A DNA stretch of 64,000 nucleotides from Watersipora subatra (GCF_963576615.1 NC_088712.1:53487114-53551113); one strand, 5' to 3'. Shown: positions 1-13,000, counted from the first letter of the stretch. The notes: generated by a model not told the origin, from the letters alone. Translations and numbers: made by a program.

Positions 1-1474
1 TGTAATATCCTAGACAATGGAATTGTCTTCCTTATTGCTGCGTTTGTAAACAAATTAATCGCCATAGATATGACAGGATACAAGCCTCATTTTGAAGTGA
101 AAGTCAGCATATTATGCGGTCCTATTATTTGAGCATCCTCTTTGAATTGCCGATGCCGAGCTGGGTATTTTTGAATCTTATTATTATGTGAATTATTATT
201 ACATACATCTGACACTTATATAATTACAACGATGTTATAAGTGTGAATACATTTCCAGTAAGCAATGCATGGCTGATCAATCTATCAATAACTTGTCCGC
301 TCGTTTTCCTGTGTGATTTCTATTGACTTTGAGATCCTGAAGAGAATATAAAAAAGATCCGTAATTAAAACAGATCATATTATAACAGATCCCAAACAAG
401 TGTGAAAATTGGTCTCAGGTTGGTTGACCAAATCATATTAAGACTGACATAATTTTTCCAGCACATCTTCCTTTGAATGCATTTCTATGAACAGCCCAAT
501 TCTGATAATGATCTTGAACTACTGCCATTCTCGTTGTCTCTTTCTCTCTTGTCAAACAACGCCAACATGCCATCTCTCATTCAGACGCCTGTACTTCTTA
601 GGCATCCAGGCAGAATTGAGCTCTCAAGCAACTTCTTGCAAGCCTTAGGGGAAGTTTCTAGCACTTCCATGAATAATTTCATGAGATGAAGCGCATGTGT
701 AACATTTCATCGTCTGTTTTTTTCTGATCGTCGTTTTTCTTAAATCACAGATGGCATGAGACAAAAAGCTGATGATGTCTTGGTTTGTGGTGACGGCGTT
801 TGTTTCCTCTTTTACCACAGCTTTGGTGCCCATTGTTACATTTTCCATGTCTCAAATTACTTCCTCACATGCTTTAGAGAGGTTGTGGTGCCAATCCTCA
901 TTTTGAAAAACCCGATCGTGAAAGCCATTGATGTATTTTTCCTTTTCGCAAGGGTGACCAGACTAAGGTCTTCTCTAGTCGTAAAAATAATGAGTATATC
1001 ACTGTTTTTAATAATCTTAATTTATGTGCAGTAGATTTGTTTTGAGAGTACCAAATAAATTCAGCATAATGCACAGCAGGCTTGCGGAGGCTCGTGTATG
1101 CGTGTAGTGTAGCGCCTCCATAGGTGCTCTATACACGAGGTGTTTTATTCCTTTAAATATGCTACTTGTCGTTGCACACTTCTCACCAATGTACTGATCA
1201 AACCTCAAATCTGTATCAGCACACAAGGATATTTTATACAGTTATTCCTGACAAGGGTTGAGCCCCCAGAGTGTAGTCTGCTTTAATGAAAGCTTTGGTA
1301 AAACTTTTTCTGGCATTTTCCATTATTTTGATTAGTTGTGTACAACATTGATGTAAAAGCCTAAAATCTTACAAATCATAGACAGTTTAGTAAATAAGTA
1401 TGTCATCAGCATAGAAACCAACACTGTCTTAAATCATCTGGAATATTATTAATGTAGCAGAAATAGTGATTGGG
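1..1474. other. Non-coding flank, no gene recognised
   Basis: AT-rich DNA without a convincing exon. A minus-strand open frame near 645-848 looks faintly protein-like but has no recognisable family, no conserved splice context and several stops in its extension, so I do not call it a gene. Confidence 0.5.
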
Positions 1475-1482
1475 TATTAATA

Positions 1483-2148
1483 TAGCCTGTCTTGACAAGT
1501 TGTTGTTTTTGCGTAGTTGTCCCCCGTCGAGCGGCGAGCAACAACGGCTTGTCACAAGACGTTCTGCACCTGATGCATCAGCTGCACTTATAGGGAGTTG
1601 TTCTCTTCCGTCTACGCGGCTTGGCCGTGATGTTATGTCGGTCGCTCCATTGGTAATCATAACGGATTTCACGCAAAAATTTATGTAGAAAAAAACAAGA
1701 TTGCAACGTTTAACCAAAGACCAGTTTCTGTGATAAACTTTAGTAGAACTTAAGAATAAAATAAACTTAAAATAAAATCCATAAGAACAAATAAAACTGA
1801 CTGATACAAAAATAGAAATAAAACTGACTGAGCGCACAAAAAACGACATGTTTCGTCGCTGTTGTTGCCTAAGTTCTCAAATTCTAATAATGTTTACTGC
1901 AGAGAGGGGTCGCCAGTTAAACGTTCTTATCTTAATTTTTCTACATAAATTTTTGCGTGAAATCCGTTATGATTACCAATGGAGCGACTAGAATAACATC
2001 GCAGCCAAGCCGCGTAGACGGAAGAGAACAACTCCTTATAAGTGCAGCTGATGCATCAGGTGCAGTACGTCTTGTGACAAGCTGTTGTTGCTCGCCGCTC
2101 GACGGGGGGACAACTACGCAAAAACAACAGCTTGTCAAGACAGGCTAG
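1483..2148. mobile_element. Foldback (long inverted-repeat) DNA element
   Basis: Two arms of about 210 bp (1483-1693 and 1936-2148) are near-perfect reverse complements around a ~240-bp AT-rich centre. Both ends begin with (C)TAGCCTGTCTTGACAAG, and both flanks carry the 8-bp direct repeat TATTAATA (1475-1482 and 2149-2156), which looks like a target-site duplication. No transposase is present, so this is a non-autonomous foldback or MITE-like element. The target sequence is itself palindromic and contains TTAA, so 8-bp (hAT-like) and 4-bp (TTAA) duplications cannot be fully separated. Confidence 0.8.
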
Positions 2149-2254
2149 TATTAATACAGAGCCTTATGATACCTCGTGAAAACAATAGTTTTGTGAGCTT
2201 GCTCAATTTAGTACTACTTTATGCTGTCTACTTTAAAGAAACCATGAACCCAGT

Positions 2255-2660
2255 TTAAGAGGTACCATCAATACCAAGAATATTCTGTAGCTTTTGCAGC
2301 AGTAGTAGTTGTGGCACTTTGTCAAACGCTTTCTTGAAGTTAATAACTATGGCATGTGTGGTCTGTCTATGATGGGAAAATGCAACTAGGCCTTTGTAAG
2401 TGGTAAAAAGCCGAGTGTAACAAACGACCACTCTTAAAGCTATGTCATCTATGGTAGAGTTGTTTGCTTCTTTGGGGTAATGCATGAATTGTGTTCGATG
2501 TGTTTGCATGGAATGAATGTAAGCGGTATTGGCCTGTAATTGCTACACAATTCAGTGTTACTCCTCAGTGTATTGCAGTTACATTTGCATAGCTTCATTA
2601 TTTTGCTAGTTTTTGAGAATTTAGGAAAGCTTGTAAGAACAATGAAAAACACAGTCATAT
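2255..2660 (-). pseudogene. LINE (non-LTR) reverse transcriptase relic
   Basis: Two minus-strand frames carry the reverse-transcriptase signatures of non-LTR retrotransposons in the right order: an N-terminal NYRPI.LT.IPCK..EH block (about 2510-2560), then after a frameshift INFKKAFDKVPQ (about 2305-2345), the palm block normally written DFSKAFDKVPH. The aspartate-containing DFSKAFD block has Asn for the catalytic Asp, and the frame is broken, so the copy is dead. Jockey, CR1 and related clades share these blocks and cannot be told apart here. DNA to about 3.0 kb may belong to the same element but shows no clear motif. Confidence 0.75.
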
Positions 2661-4037
2661 TATGTAGTCAATAAGGTATTAGGTTTTCTGATTCCATCGG
2701 ACCCAGAAGATTTTTCATCAGAATAATCTTAAATGAGATTAGACCCTTCTTTTAATGAGATATCAGGGTGTGTAAAATCTGTTGAGCTCATTAGCAAAAA
2801 ATCTAGGCTAAAATTGACTAGTAAAGAAAAGGTTGAGAAGCTCCGCACAATTTTCTGCGTCATATTTGAGAATGATTTGGCTTGACTTTTTGCTTTTATT
2901 TGCTGTAGGTACCTGTAGAAAAGCTTAAATTTACCTTCTTAAGTGGTTAATATACTCTATTAGCATAGTAGGGTAGTCGGATGACTTGCAGCTCTTTTTT
3001 TCTCATCCACCTATTTTGCCTATGTAGGCCCCATATAGTTATCGGAATCATACGAGATGTGCTTTTCTTTATTATACACTTTATGTTGCTTTTCAAGTTT
3101 TAACAGGCTTTTTGTTAAACTACTCTGATATGAAAATATGTAGGTACATGATAGTGAGTATTTGTTGCAAAGTATTGTTGATTAATACTCATGTATTTAT
3201 ACCTTTTGTGTGATCTCTTGTTACGGTCACTCCACTTATGTTTGACTAGTTCCTGTTGATCTTTTTGTTTATTGTAGTACTTGTGAGTGTATCAAGTAGG
3301 CTTTACTATAAAAAGATCTGAACATATACATTAATGACTTATTCCTCATACAAACATCATATATCTGTCATACATAAACATGTATACTACAATGGTCCCG
3401 AATAACTCAGTTTTTCAAGTTTAGTGTGCATTCCCTGCAGATGATCGCTGAATATTCTCATCAGCTTTCCTATAGAACTTAACTTTTCAAGTGGCTGAAA
3501 ATGAATTGTTGACAATATGTTTGATTAACAACATCATTAATGAATGAGTGGTAACTGAGCCCATGAGAAACACTTTCAATAGAATGAACGTTTGCTAGAT
3601 CACTGGTGCACAAGGTCCAAAGTATTCCCTAATGTAGGCCTACATGTATGTGTTGCAAGAGTTGCAATCTGTTGTAAATTGCGCCTACAGAGTGTATACA
3701 GAGACTCTTAATGCAGGTATCTGTGGATGGATGATGGCTTTTGAGAACTTGAATCATGTAGTTTCAACGTAAGATTTAAACAACTTCTCGAGTAAAGCGA
3801 TCGCTTAAAACTACGTCAGTTTTCTATAACATTGTTTGCTTTGACCATTAACACCTTCATGATGATTTAGATCATTTTCGCAGCGAATAAACTTTGTGCG
3901 TTCATGGAATAGAAGCTGGCCTTAATACTTCAACGGAAAACTTGGCCTGAATCATTAAATTTTTTAATATAAGTAAACTAAACATATAAATTCAGTAACA
4001 TGTTAGAAATTGATAGATTTACGTGTACAAAGCCTAC
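2661..4037. other. Non-coding, nothing recognised
   Basis: AT-rich DNA with no exon, repeat array or transposon terminus that I can support. If the minus-strand exon at 4038-4079 is real, this is its first intron. Confidence 0.4.
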
Positions 4038-4079
4038 CAGAATTTCTTCATCTGTTAGGTCTTCTGCAGCAGCTGCCAT
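4038..4079 (-). CDS. Candidate first coding exon, unidentified minus-strand gene
   Basis: On the minus strand an ATG at 4079-4077 opens 14 codons reading MAAAAEDLTDEEIL, followed directly by a consensus donor (CTG|GTAGGC). The alanine-rich start, acidic helix-like content and slightly GC-richer surroundings resemble a genuine N-terminus. No continuation exon could be identified in 1-4037; without splicing the frame ends after about 17 more codons. I do not recognise the family. It could be chance. Confidence 0.35.
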
Positions 4080-6912
4080 GACGAGCGGCAGTGGCTATGC
4101 GTATTACTTTCGCTTTCCAAAGTTCAAACCATAAAGTCAATTCGTAAGCGGACAAGCCCATAGAGGTATAGGCTCGTAGTACTCGTGTTCGTTAGGTCTA
4201 AAATTATACAGTAATAAGCTGGCAATTATATTATGCAGCGATATAAAAATCGTTTCTATGGGACAGTGCCAACGATTACATTTTCCTGACCGATTGAATG
4301 ATACAGAATGATATTGAATGAATAGCCATCACGCCCTTGATGCCGAGTCTGACGTTTCGATTCAGTAAAGTTTGGTAGCCTAAGAAACTAACAAAATTCA
4401 TTTTAGTTGGAACTAAGCGACTCAGCGCGTTGTACGGTTTCCTGTAAATGTGGCTACGAATACAGTCCAATTACGCTACTCCTTTCTCTGATACCTATAC
4501 ACCGTAGCGTTAGTGTAAATATTGTTATTACCTCGTTCGTAACAGACTTTGGTGGTATGCCTTTGGATGCTTTTAAATACCGCATATTTCGAGTACTTAG
4601 AGTTAAGCCATTTCAGTCTAACTAAACGTTAGAAAAACTTTAATGGTTTGGATATTCCTTTGACGAAAAGAAATGTTTTCAACCATTTTTTCTAACTTAT
4701 ACAAAGCTTTTTGTAGTCATATGTGTATTAGTCATGGCTATAGTTCTAGATGTTTTGTAAACTGGTTACAGTTTATCTTAGCTTTTTTCTTTTCACGTGC
4801 CATAGTGGAATAAAAATCTAATTTGATTTGCTAAAACAGAGCTTCAAAAATGTAAATAATGACGGTTTCTTATGTTTCGTTTTTGTGTAACCGTTCTGAC
4901 ACAGCGATGGCCTTTGGTCTGGTTATGTATGGAGCGATACCAACAATTGACAAATCTATACAGATAGATTGTTCATCATAAGAATGTTGCAATAAAATAG
5001 TTATACAGAAATGTAGACACATCAAAACTGCAATGTTTCAAGCTACAAAAACCTTCAGAAGTCATACATCGACCGATATCTTTAGGCACACCTTTACCAA
5101 ATTGGTGCAGTTTTAATATGTATGATTATCCTTAGTAGTACAAACTCATCAACTAACTGATAGGTTATTAATGGTGGAGAACAAGCTATCAACATTTACT
5201 ATTTTTCGGTACTGTATTATAGACATTTGATTTATAAAGTCTTATGCAAAAATCATTATGCATCTCTTATCAAAAAGGTAAGGTTTTGTTGTTGAAGTTT
5301 AAAATTTACAATATCAAGGCAACATCTGTAAGAGAAGATAACCCATGTTTCGTAAGTTGTGAGTGTTCTATTAAATTTACCACCTCACTCCCACTAGGCC
5401 CATATAAAAAATTCTATTAAACGCATTCAGGTTTACGACGATAATTTATGTAGCTAACAAGATTAAGTAATATAGTGACATTTTACGGCAAAGAATAGTT
5501 ATGGTTATAGTGATTTTTGTTCAGCGGTAGAAAATGGATGATAGATGATAATTCCGAATAATATTCTTCAGTAATGTCTTTAGAGTGAATCAAGGTTGAG
5601 TTGCCAAAAATCGAGGACCATCAATTGATTTTAGGACTAGTCTTAAATGCCACAGAACCGGACAGCTGATTGGCTCATTATTGGTTTTAGAACTCTCAGT
5701 TCACACTAGCCAAATGACTTCACGACTGAACTAACCCATTATCTAAGGCCAGCCTAGGTTGAGTGATACTCCAGATACTAACCAGATAGACACTCGTCTG
5801 ACTTTTCTCCGCTGAAACTCATCCTGTATGTGTGCAGGTTATGTAACTCAATTGTTGTAGGGTAGTTGAAATTTGCCATCCTGATTGGACGGTTTATTTC
5901 AGCTCACTGGTTTTTTGTATGTTCATTTTTTCACTATTCTGGTGTATCCCTAGACATCAGAGTGATGCAAACGTAGATGGTTAATGTGTCTTAAACTTAC
6001 AGTTACGCTTACAAAAAGCAAAATATGTGTAGCATTTGATAATTCAACAACATCCTTTGCATGAAGCTGTTGCCTCCAACATTCTCAGACCAAGTATTAT
6101 TGCGCAATAACAATAAATAAATATTGTAGGATTATGGGAAATTTGCAGTGTGCTAAGCAGAGCGAGTTACCCAATGTTTCCTTTTTATTTTAAGCTTTGT
6201 TTTTTGCTATCTTTGCGAATGTTGACTCGGGATTATTTTAACTCTGTTTGTACACCAGTACATCAAACTGATGGGACCAAGGTCACACTAAGCAAATGAA
6301 CGACAATGACATTGCTAGTAGGAAAACAAATCACAATATATTGTGATGCACATCTTTAGTAAATGTGAAACAAAAAGGTAACTTAACAATTTTGTTATTC
6401 TTGTGTTCAAGTATCATTCTGAAATTAGAGGAGGTTTTAGGTGCTTGAAGTAGATAGATAATTTTTAAGGGTAATGATAGCCACATACTACTAAAACTCA
6501 CTTATTGTCACTGCAACTTTTGGTGTTTCTAAATGGACTAATGCTGTTAATAATATCTAAAAGGGAACACAGTTAGAAAAGGGTCAGATAGAGATAAAGT
6601 GCTCCATTTTACAGATAATTTTCAGTGAAACATGGAACATGTTTAATCGTAAAAACCAGTAATGAGATAGTGAAAATTAGCAAACCGAAACCTATAATGA
6701 GGTAGGAGGAAATTAACAATCAACTTTTGATAAGATAGTGGGAAGCTAACATAATATTGTGTGATTAAGATATTTTTAGTATACTAATATGGGTCTAGGA
6801 TAACAATAGGTGACCAATATATGTCAACGCATTATAGTTGATGACTTGCCTGTACTTAACATATAGCTGAAAGTAAACTCTCATGGATAGAGCAAAAGTT
6901 CAGAAGACTTGA
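4080..6912. other. Upstream region of ZIP9, non-coding
   Basis: No exon or transposon recognised. The ZIP9 promoter and 5' UTR must lie in or near the 3' part, but I cannot place a TATA box or start site. An in-frame TGA at 6913-6915 precedes the ZIP9 start codon. Confidence 0.4.
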
Positions 6913-6939
6913 TGATCAACTAACCAAATAGCCTGCAGG

Positions 6940-7035
6940 ATGGATGACTGGCTGGTTGTGATCTCACTCTCGGTGGCAATGCTTGTTGGTTGCTATTTGG
7001 CTGGATGCATTCCCTTGGCCTTTTCTTTTTCAGAG
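6940..7035 (+). CDS. SLC39A9: ZIP9 exon 1 (membrane segment 1)
   Basis: Thirty-two codons from ATG to the donor GAG|GTGAGA, ending in phase 0 with PLAFSFSE. This reproduces the conserved ZIP9 N-terminus and first transmembrane segment. Confidence 0.95.
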
Positions 7036-10000
7036 GTGAGACCATTGATAGTTGTCCTTGGCCTGATTTTCTAGGGATGAAATAGTAAAAATCTTTTTTT
7101 TAAATCATAAATATTCTTTTCTTTCAGTCTGTTGCAATAATAAGAAAATATAAAACCAAATTATTGGTTTTGTTTTAATACCTTGTTAGTTTCCTTTAGT
7201 TCTTAAAACTTATTGTGATTTTTAATATAATAGAGACCATTTTTTTCAATAGAAAGTCATGTTAGTTTGCAACCATGGCAACACAGTATTTCACAGTGAT
7301 TATCTTTTCAAGGTGGTGTGCTCACTCCTTAGGGTCATGTGAATACTCCTTAAAGAATGATTATAGCAAAAGGTCTACATACGCATATAAAAAATAGACT
7401 GAAATTCTTTATGGTATACAAAATTTTAAAGATATATTTGGTTGATTTTACTGGAAAAAGTAAACATTTTACTAAACCTTGATTTTAGCTGTTGTGTGCA
7501 TGGGCCTTAACTGTCATTACATTCATTCCTTGAAGCTTGTTTTTAAAAAATAAGCCACAAAATGTGGTGCATTTTATGAGTAGCCTGTGCGTCATATATC
7601 GCCAAACCGTACAAGTGTCATGAGTAGCCTGTGCGTCGTATATCGCCAAACCGTACAAGTGTCATGTGTAGCCTGTGCGTCCTATATCGCCAAACCGTAC
7701 AAGTGTCATGGGTAGCCTGTGCATCGTATATCGCCAAACCGTACAAGTGTTAGTTATCTAAACGCTGAGACTAGATGCCAAAGTAAAATTCACCATAGGA
7801 ATGTTATTTACATGGTAAATCTTTACCATGCTACGAAATCTACTTGGAAGTCTTAAAACTCGCCCAGGTGTTTCACTGCCCCTTTCTCTTCCTCTCTCTC
7901 TCTCCCCCTCTTTCTCTCCCCCCCCCCTTCTTTCTCTTCCCCTCTCTTTCTCCCCCTCTCTCTCCCCCTCTCTCTCCCCCCTCTCTCTCTCCCCTTTTCT
8001 CTCTCCCTCTCTTTCACCCTCTCTCTCACCCCCTCTCTCCTCCTCTGTCTCTCCCCCTCTCTTTCTTTTTCTTCTCTCTTTCTGTCGCTCCTCTCTCTTT
8101 CTCTCGCACCTCTCTCTTTCTCTCGCACCTCTCTCTTTATCTCCTTCCTCTTTATCTCCTCCTTCTTTCTCTCTATGTACAGAGGCTGTAGAGTATATAT
8201 TGCCTCATCTGACGTTCCATGTTCAACCGTTCCTCAATTTTTTTACGAGTATCCAATTGCATACAACATACAGGTTAGTACTTGCCTTTAGCGAGTAGAA
8301 TTCTGTAAAATGTTCATAGATTTGTCTTATATTTTAAACAGTTTTAGTAGAACTTCTTCGAAGGTCTAGACATTGTTTGTTATCTAAAGTAATGAAAATG
8401 ACTCGATGCTATTGCACATATTATCACACTAACCTTAGGTTTGCCTAAAACTTTTCGAACAATTTGAAGGTAGGCGTGAAAGAGACACTACTTATGTGAT
8501 TCGTTGTCTAAGCAACTAGTACAGCAATTCTATATACGTTTTCATCTCCAAACCTCTACGACTGATGAGGGCAATCTCACACCCCCTGGTTTAGAGCTAA
8601 ACAAAAAGGGTTCAAAACATAATAAAAAACAGATATATTCAGAATATATGAAAACAACATGTTACGTATTGGAAGGTCATTCTAAGAAGAGTCTAACATG
8701 TTTAACTGGCAGCAACATAAAAAACAGCTCATTTCATGATCTTTAACTTTTTTTGCCTCTTCTCTGATATTATCTGATTGAAATGTGGTTTCTTGTGGGC
8801 AAGTGAAACGCACATATTATTTTCAAGATTGATGGCATTACGATATTTATTTTTGATCTATAAAAGAGAGGAAAGTCAGGCAGGTTGTTGCGACGATAAA
8901 TACACTTTTTTCATCCTCACGATTGATTTCTGCACCCCCGCCAACGACATCGCACACCCTTAATCAGGAAGCCTTGAACTAGTAACTACTATGTGTTAAA
9001 GCTGATGCTTAAAATATTACTTATTCAATATTATAATAGCCTGCAGATTTCTTTTTCAGTGAGCCGATGTAACTAATTCTAAAAGCTAAAATATTTTGTT
9101 TTCGTTAGTAAGTGGTATATGACTATTTACACAGGACAAGCTTAAGCTGCTGACAATATTTGGAGCTGGCCTGCTAGTTGGTACAGCATTAGCTATTATC
9201 ATACCCGAAGGGATAAATGCCATCTATTCTGATATCACTCCTCATACGCATTCTAAGCATGGAGGTACGTTGACTTACATCACTCCTTATACACATTCTA
9301 AGCATGGAGGTACATTGACTTACATCACTCCTTATACGCATTCTAAGCATGGAGGTACGTTAACTTACATCACTCCTCATACACATTCTAAGCATGGAGG
9401 TACATTGACTTACATCACTCCTTATACACATTCTAAGCATGGAGGTACATTGACTTACATCACTCCTTATACACATTCTAAGCATGGAGGTACATTGACT
9501 TACATCACTCCTTTTACGCATTCTAAGCATGGAGGTACGTTAACTTACATCACTCCTTATGAACATTCTAAGCATGGAGGTACATTGACTTACATCACTC
9601 CTTATACACGTTCTATGCATGGAGGTACATTGACTTACATCACTCCTCATACACATTCTAAGCACGGAGGTACATTGACTGACATCACTCCTTATACACA
9701 TTCTAAGCATGGAGGTACATTGACTTACATCACTCCTTATATACATTCTAAGCATGGAGGTACATTGACTTACATCACTCCTTGTACGCATTCTAAGCAT
9801 GGAGGTACATTGACTTATATCACTCCTTATACACATTCTAAGCATGGAGGTACATTGACTTACATCACTCCTTATACACATTCTAAGCATGGAGGTATGT
9901 TGACTTACATCACTCCTTATACACATTCTAAGCATGGAGGTACATTGACTTACATCACTCCTTATATACATTCTAAGCATGGAGGTACATTGACTTACAT

Positions 10001-13000
10001 CACTCCTTATACGCATTCTAAGCATGGAGGTACATTGACTTATATCACTCCTTATACACATTCTAAGCATGGAGGTACATTGACTTACATCACTCCTTAT
10101 ACGCATTCTAAGCATGGAGGTACATTGACTTATATCACTCCTTATACACATTCTAAGCATGGAGGTACATTGACTTACATCACTCCTTATACGCATTCTA
10201 AGCATGGAGGTACATTGACTTATATCACTCCTTATACACATTCTAAGCATGGAGGTACATTGACTTACATCACTCCTTATACACATTCTAAGCATGGAGG
10301 TACATTGACTTACATCACTCCTTATACGCATTCTAAGCATGGAGGTACATTGACTTACATGGTGCACTATATGCTTTCATGCCGAGGAATAATAGTTAAT
10401 GAATTGCCGCAATAAATTAAATCCAGTGGTGTGCGAAGTATTTTAGACTTTGTTGTTTGGGTTTGCGATAAATTTTTTCCTCATCTTTTTTTCACATTCC
10501 ATGGTTATTTTTTTCGAGTATATTTTTCAGCCCCTCGTGAACCTCTCTCTAGTGACATGGATATCATTGATACCTTTTAGTTATCTGATAAATTAAAGAC
10601 TCGGCAACTGATGGTCTTGTGTATGCCACTAATAGGTTTTACGGATTTCTTAATTTTAAACCATGATTTGGAGTTGCACTGCTTCATGAGAAAACAATTT
10701 ACATGCAAACAAAGTATTTTTGACTTATTTGTTTTTAAGTACTGATTAAAAGATAATTTAAATTTTATTCGTTTTAGGCCTAAAAATATTTGTCAATCCT
10801 GTTTGAGTTTCCTAGAAATATCTCTCCATTCTGTTTCCTTTCCCTAGAAATATTTCTCCGTTCTGCTTGGCTTCCCTAGAAATATTTCTCCGTTCTGTTT
10901 GGCTTCCCTAGAAATATTTCTCGTTCTGATTGGCTTCCGTAGGAATATTTTTTCATTCTGATTGGCTTCTCTAAGAACATTTCTCCATTCGGATTCGTTT
11001 CCATAGAAATATTTCTCCATTCTGAGTCATTTTTATATAAATATTTTTCGATTCTGATTGGTTTCCTTCCCTATTAATAATTCTCTTTTCTGATCGGCTA
11101 TCCTAGGAATATTTCTCCATTCTTATTGAATACTTGAGTTGTACAATAGCATTAATTACAGAGTTACATTTTGACTAACAGTATGATTTCTATGAAAGGT
11201 CTTCTCTGCAGTTATTTATCATGCATTGTTGCTGCTAATTTTAATTTGTTCGGTAATAACAGCCCCTTGATACTATTACTTACTATATTTCTATATATAG
11301 TAATATATATGTTATTTCTCTTATATCTACATTTCTTTTTTTTCAGTCAATTTTATTTTCCTGTGCTTCGTTTTTTGCATTGTTAGAGTTTTTCACCTTT
11401 TCACAATAAAGGTCATAGCTAGCTGAAAAACTGATTTCCAGAGCTAGTCTTTTGGACAATGTGGTTTTCCCCAAATTGATGCAGCTTGTCTTATGGATCT
11501 GCCCAGTTACACAGTTAATTGAAATCGGAAATCGCTTCCTCTTTTGTCAGAAGTCAAGGTGATTCTCTGGTTTTTTCACCAAACCCGACTATTGGTTAAT
11601 CAGCGTTGTATAAGATTCCATCTACTTCAATTACTGGTCACTTTGTTGTCTTCTGGCAGAGTCACGTTCTGTCATGAATGTTAGCTGGTCAGGTTGGTAA
11701 TCGAGCACAAGATTTCATTCCTCATCTTTTCTTGCAGCTCAATTATATGTAACGCTTATTTAGACTCCATGGGACTAAAGTTTACTTAAGAAATCTAAAC
11801 TTGCTCTCACAATGCCATTCGCTTGAGAGAACCTTCATTAGTTCTGTCTCGCTAACACACATCGATGTGTCCATCTAACCTAGTTTGTGACACCACTTGT
11901 TTTCATCGTATGTCTGTTGCTGTTATAGTCTGGAGGTAAGGCTGTGTGGCATGTTGGAAGAATCCAACAGTAAAACTTTGATAGTAAACATACACTATGT
12001 TTCCATTGCGCGGAAGATGCGGTTTTGGAGTTGTGCACACTTTGAGCTACCCTGTGATAAGTGTGTCAATGGGCATTAGCATGTTGTGGGTTAACGTGGG
12101 TGCTTTGTTAAACGAGATGAGGAATTTTATGCCAGAGGTCGTGGCGGTGCACACCTGTCTCGCTTAGCAATGCACTTTTAAAATAGTCATTACTCAAGTT
12201 TGAAAAATGTTTAAAATGGAATACCTGTGTGCGGCATTTTCTTGTGTATCATTCGCAAGTGCCGGTTCCATCTTTTGCAAACATGAAAAATTCGATAAAA
12301 AATAGTAACAAAACTTACAGGTTTTTGCCGTTTCCATCTCGTGGATGACCCAAACTTGCGGATTAATCGCATCAGGAAATAGCGATTGAGAGGAGCTGAC
12401 TGGATATAGGGAAGTGAGGCTGGATGGTATACCATGTATAATTTAGACCAAGCACTTTAACAAACTGTGAATAGAGAGATGTGGTTTAATGGTGAGGGCC
12501 TGTATCAACTGTAAAATATTCTGGGCGAATATTGTACCATTGAATTCCCTAGATGCGGAGTTTTTCAATTTAGGGTCATCCCAGTTCGACTATTGTACTG
12601 GTTCCCCATTTATATGTCATGCTTTTGCATTTACAGCAGAGGAAGTAGAGATCGCTTTGCCACCAGTAGAAACCGTTGTCAACCGAAAACTGCGGCAGTT
12701 GGCTAAATCAGATGATCTGCCAGCTGTGGCAAAGGCACCAGTTTCTAAGCTACATGATGAGCCAGTGAACCATGAACATAAGGGGCATGATGATCACCTT
12801 GAACTTGATAAAAAGCAGGGGGAGCATCACCATGGGGAAGAGCACAAGTCTATAGGAGTATCCCTTGTAGCCGGTTTTGTGTTCATGCTTGTTATAGACC
12901 AGATAGGAGGAGGCCACTCCCACGGCTCAGGTGCTGCTGGTATGTTTGTTAATAGCTGTTCCTTCTACATTTGCTGTTTTTAGAAATTTCAGTCATGCTT

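Larger units (their letters stand above)
7036..9134 (+). other. ZIP9 intron 1
   Basis: GTGAGA donor and ACAG acceptor. It holds a 44-nt tandem repeat and a CT-rich tract, listed separately. Otherwise no signal. Confidence 0.8.

Noticed and set aside
645-848. 67-codon minus-strand frame with a protein-like middle (KAVVKEETNAVTTNQDIISF)
   Set aside because: No family recognised, no splice support, and stops in the adjoining extension.
7828-8298. Ser/Pro/Leu-rich open frames
   Set aside because: Composition of the CT tract inside ZIP9 intron 1.
9540-10367. 275-codon minus-strand frame across the ZIP9 array
   Set aside because: A 45-nt unit without a stop is open for its whole length in that frame; no start context or homology.
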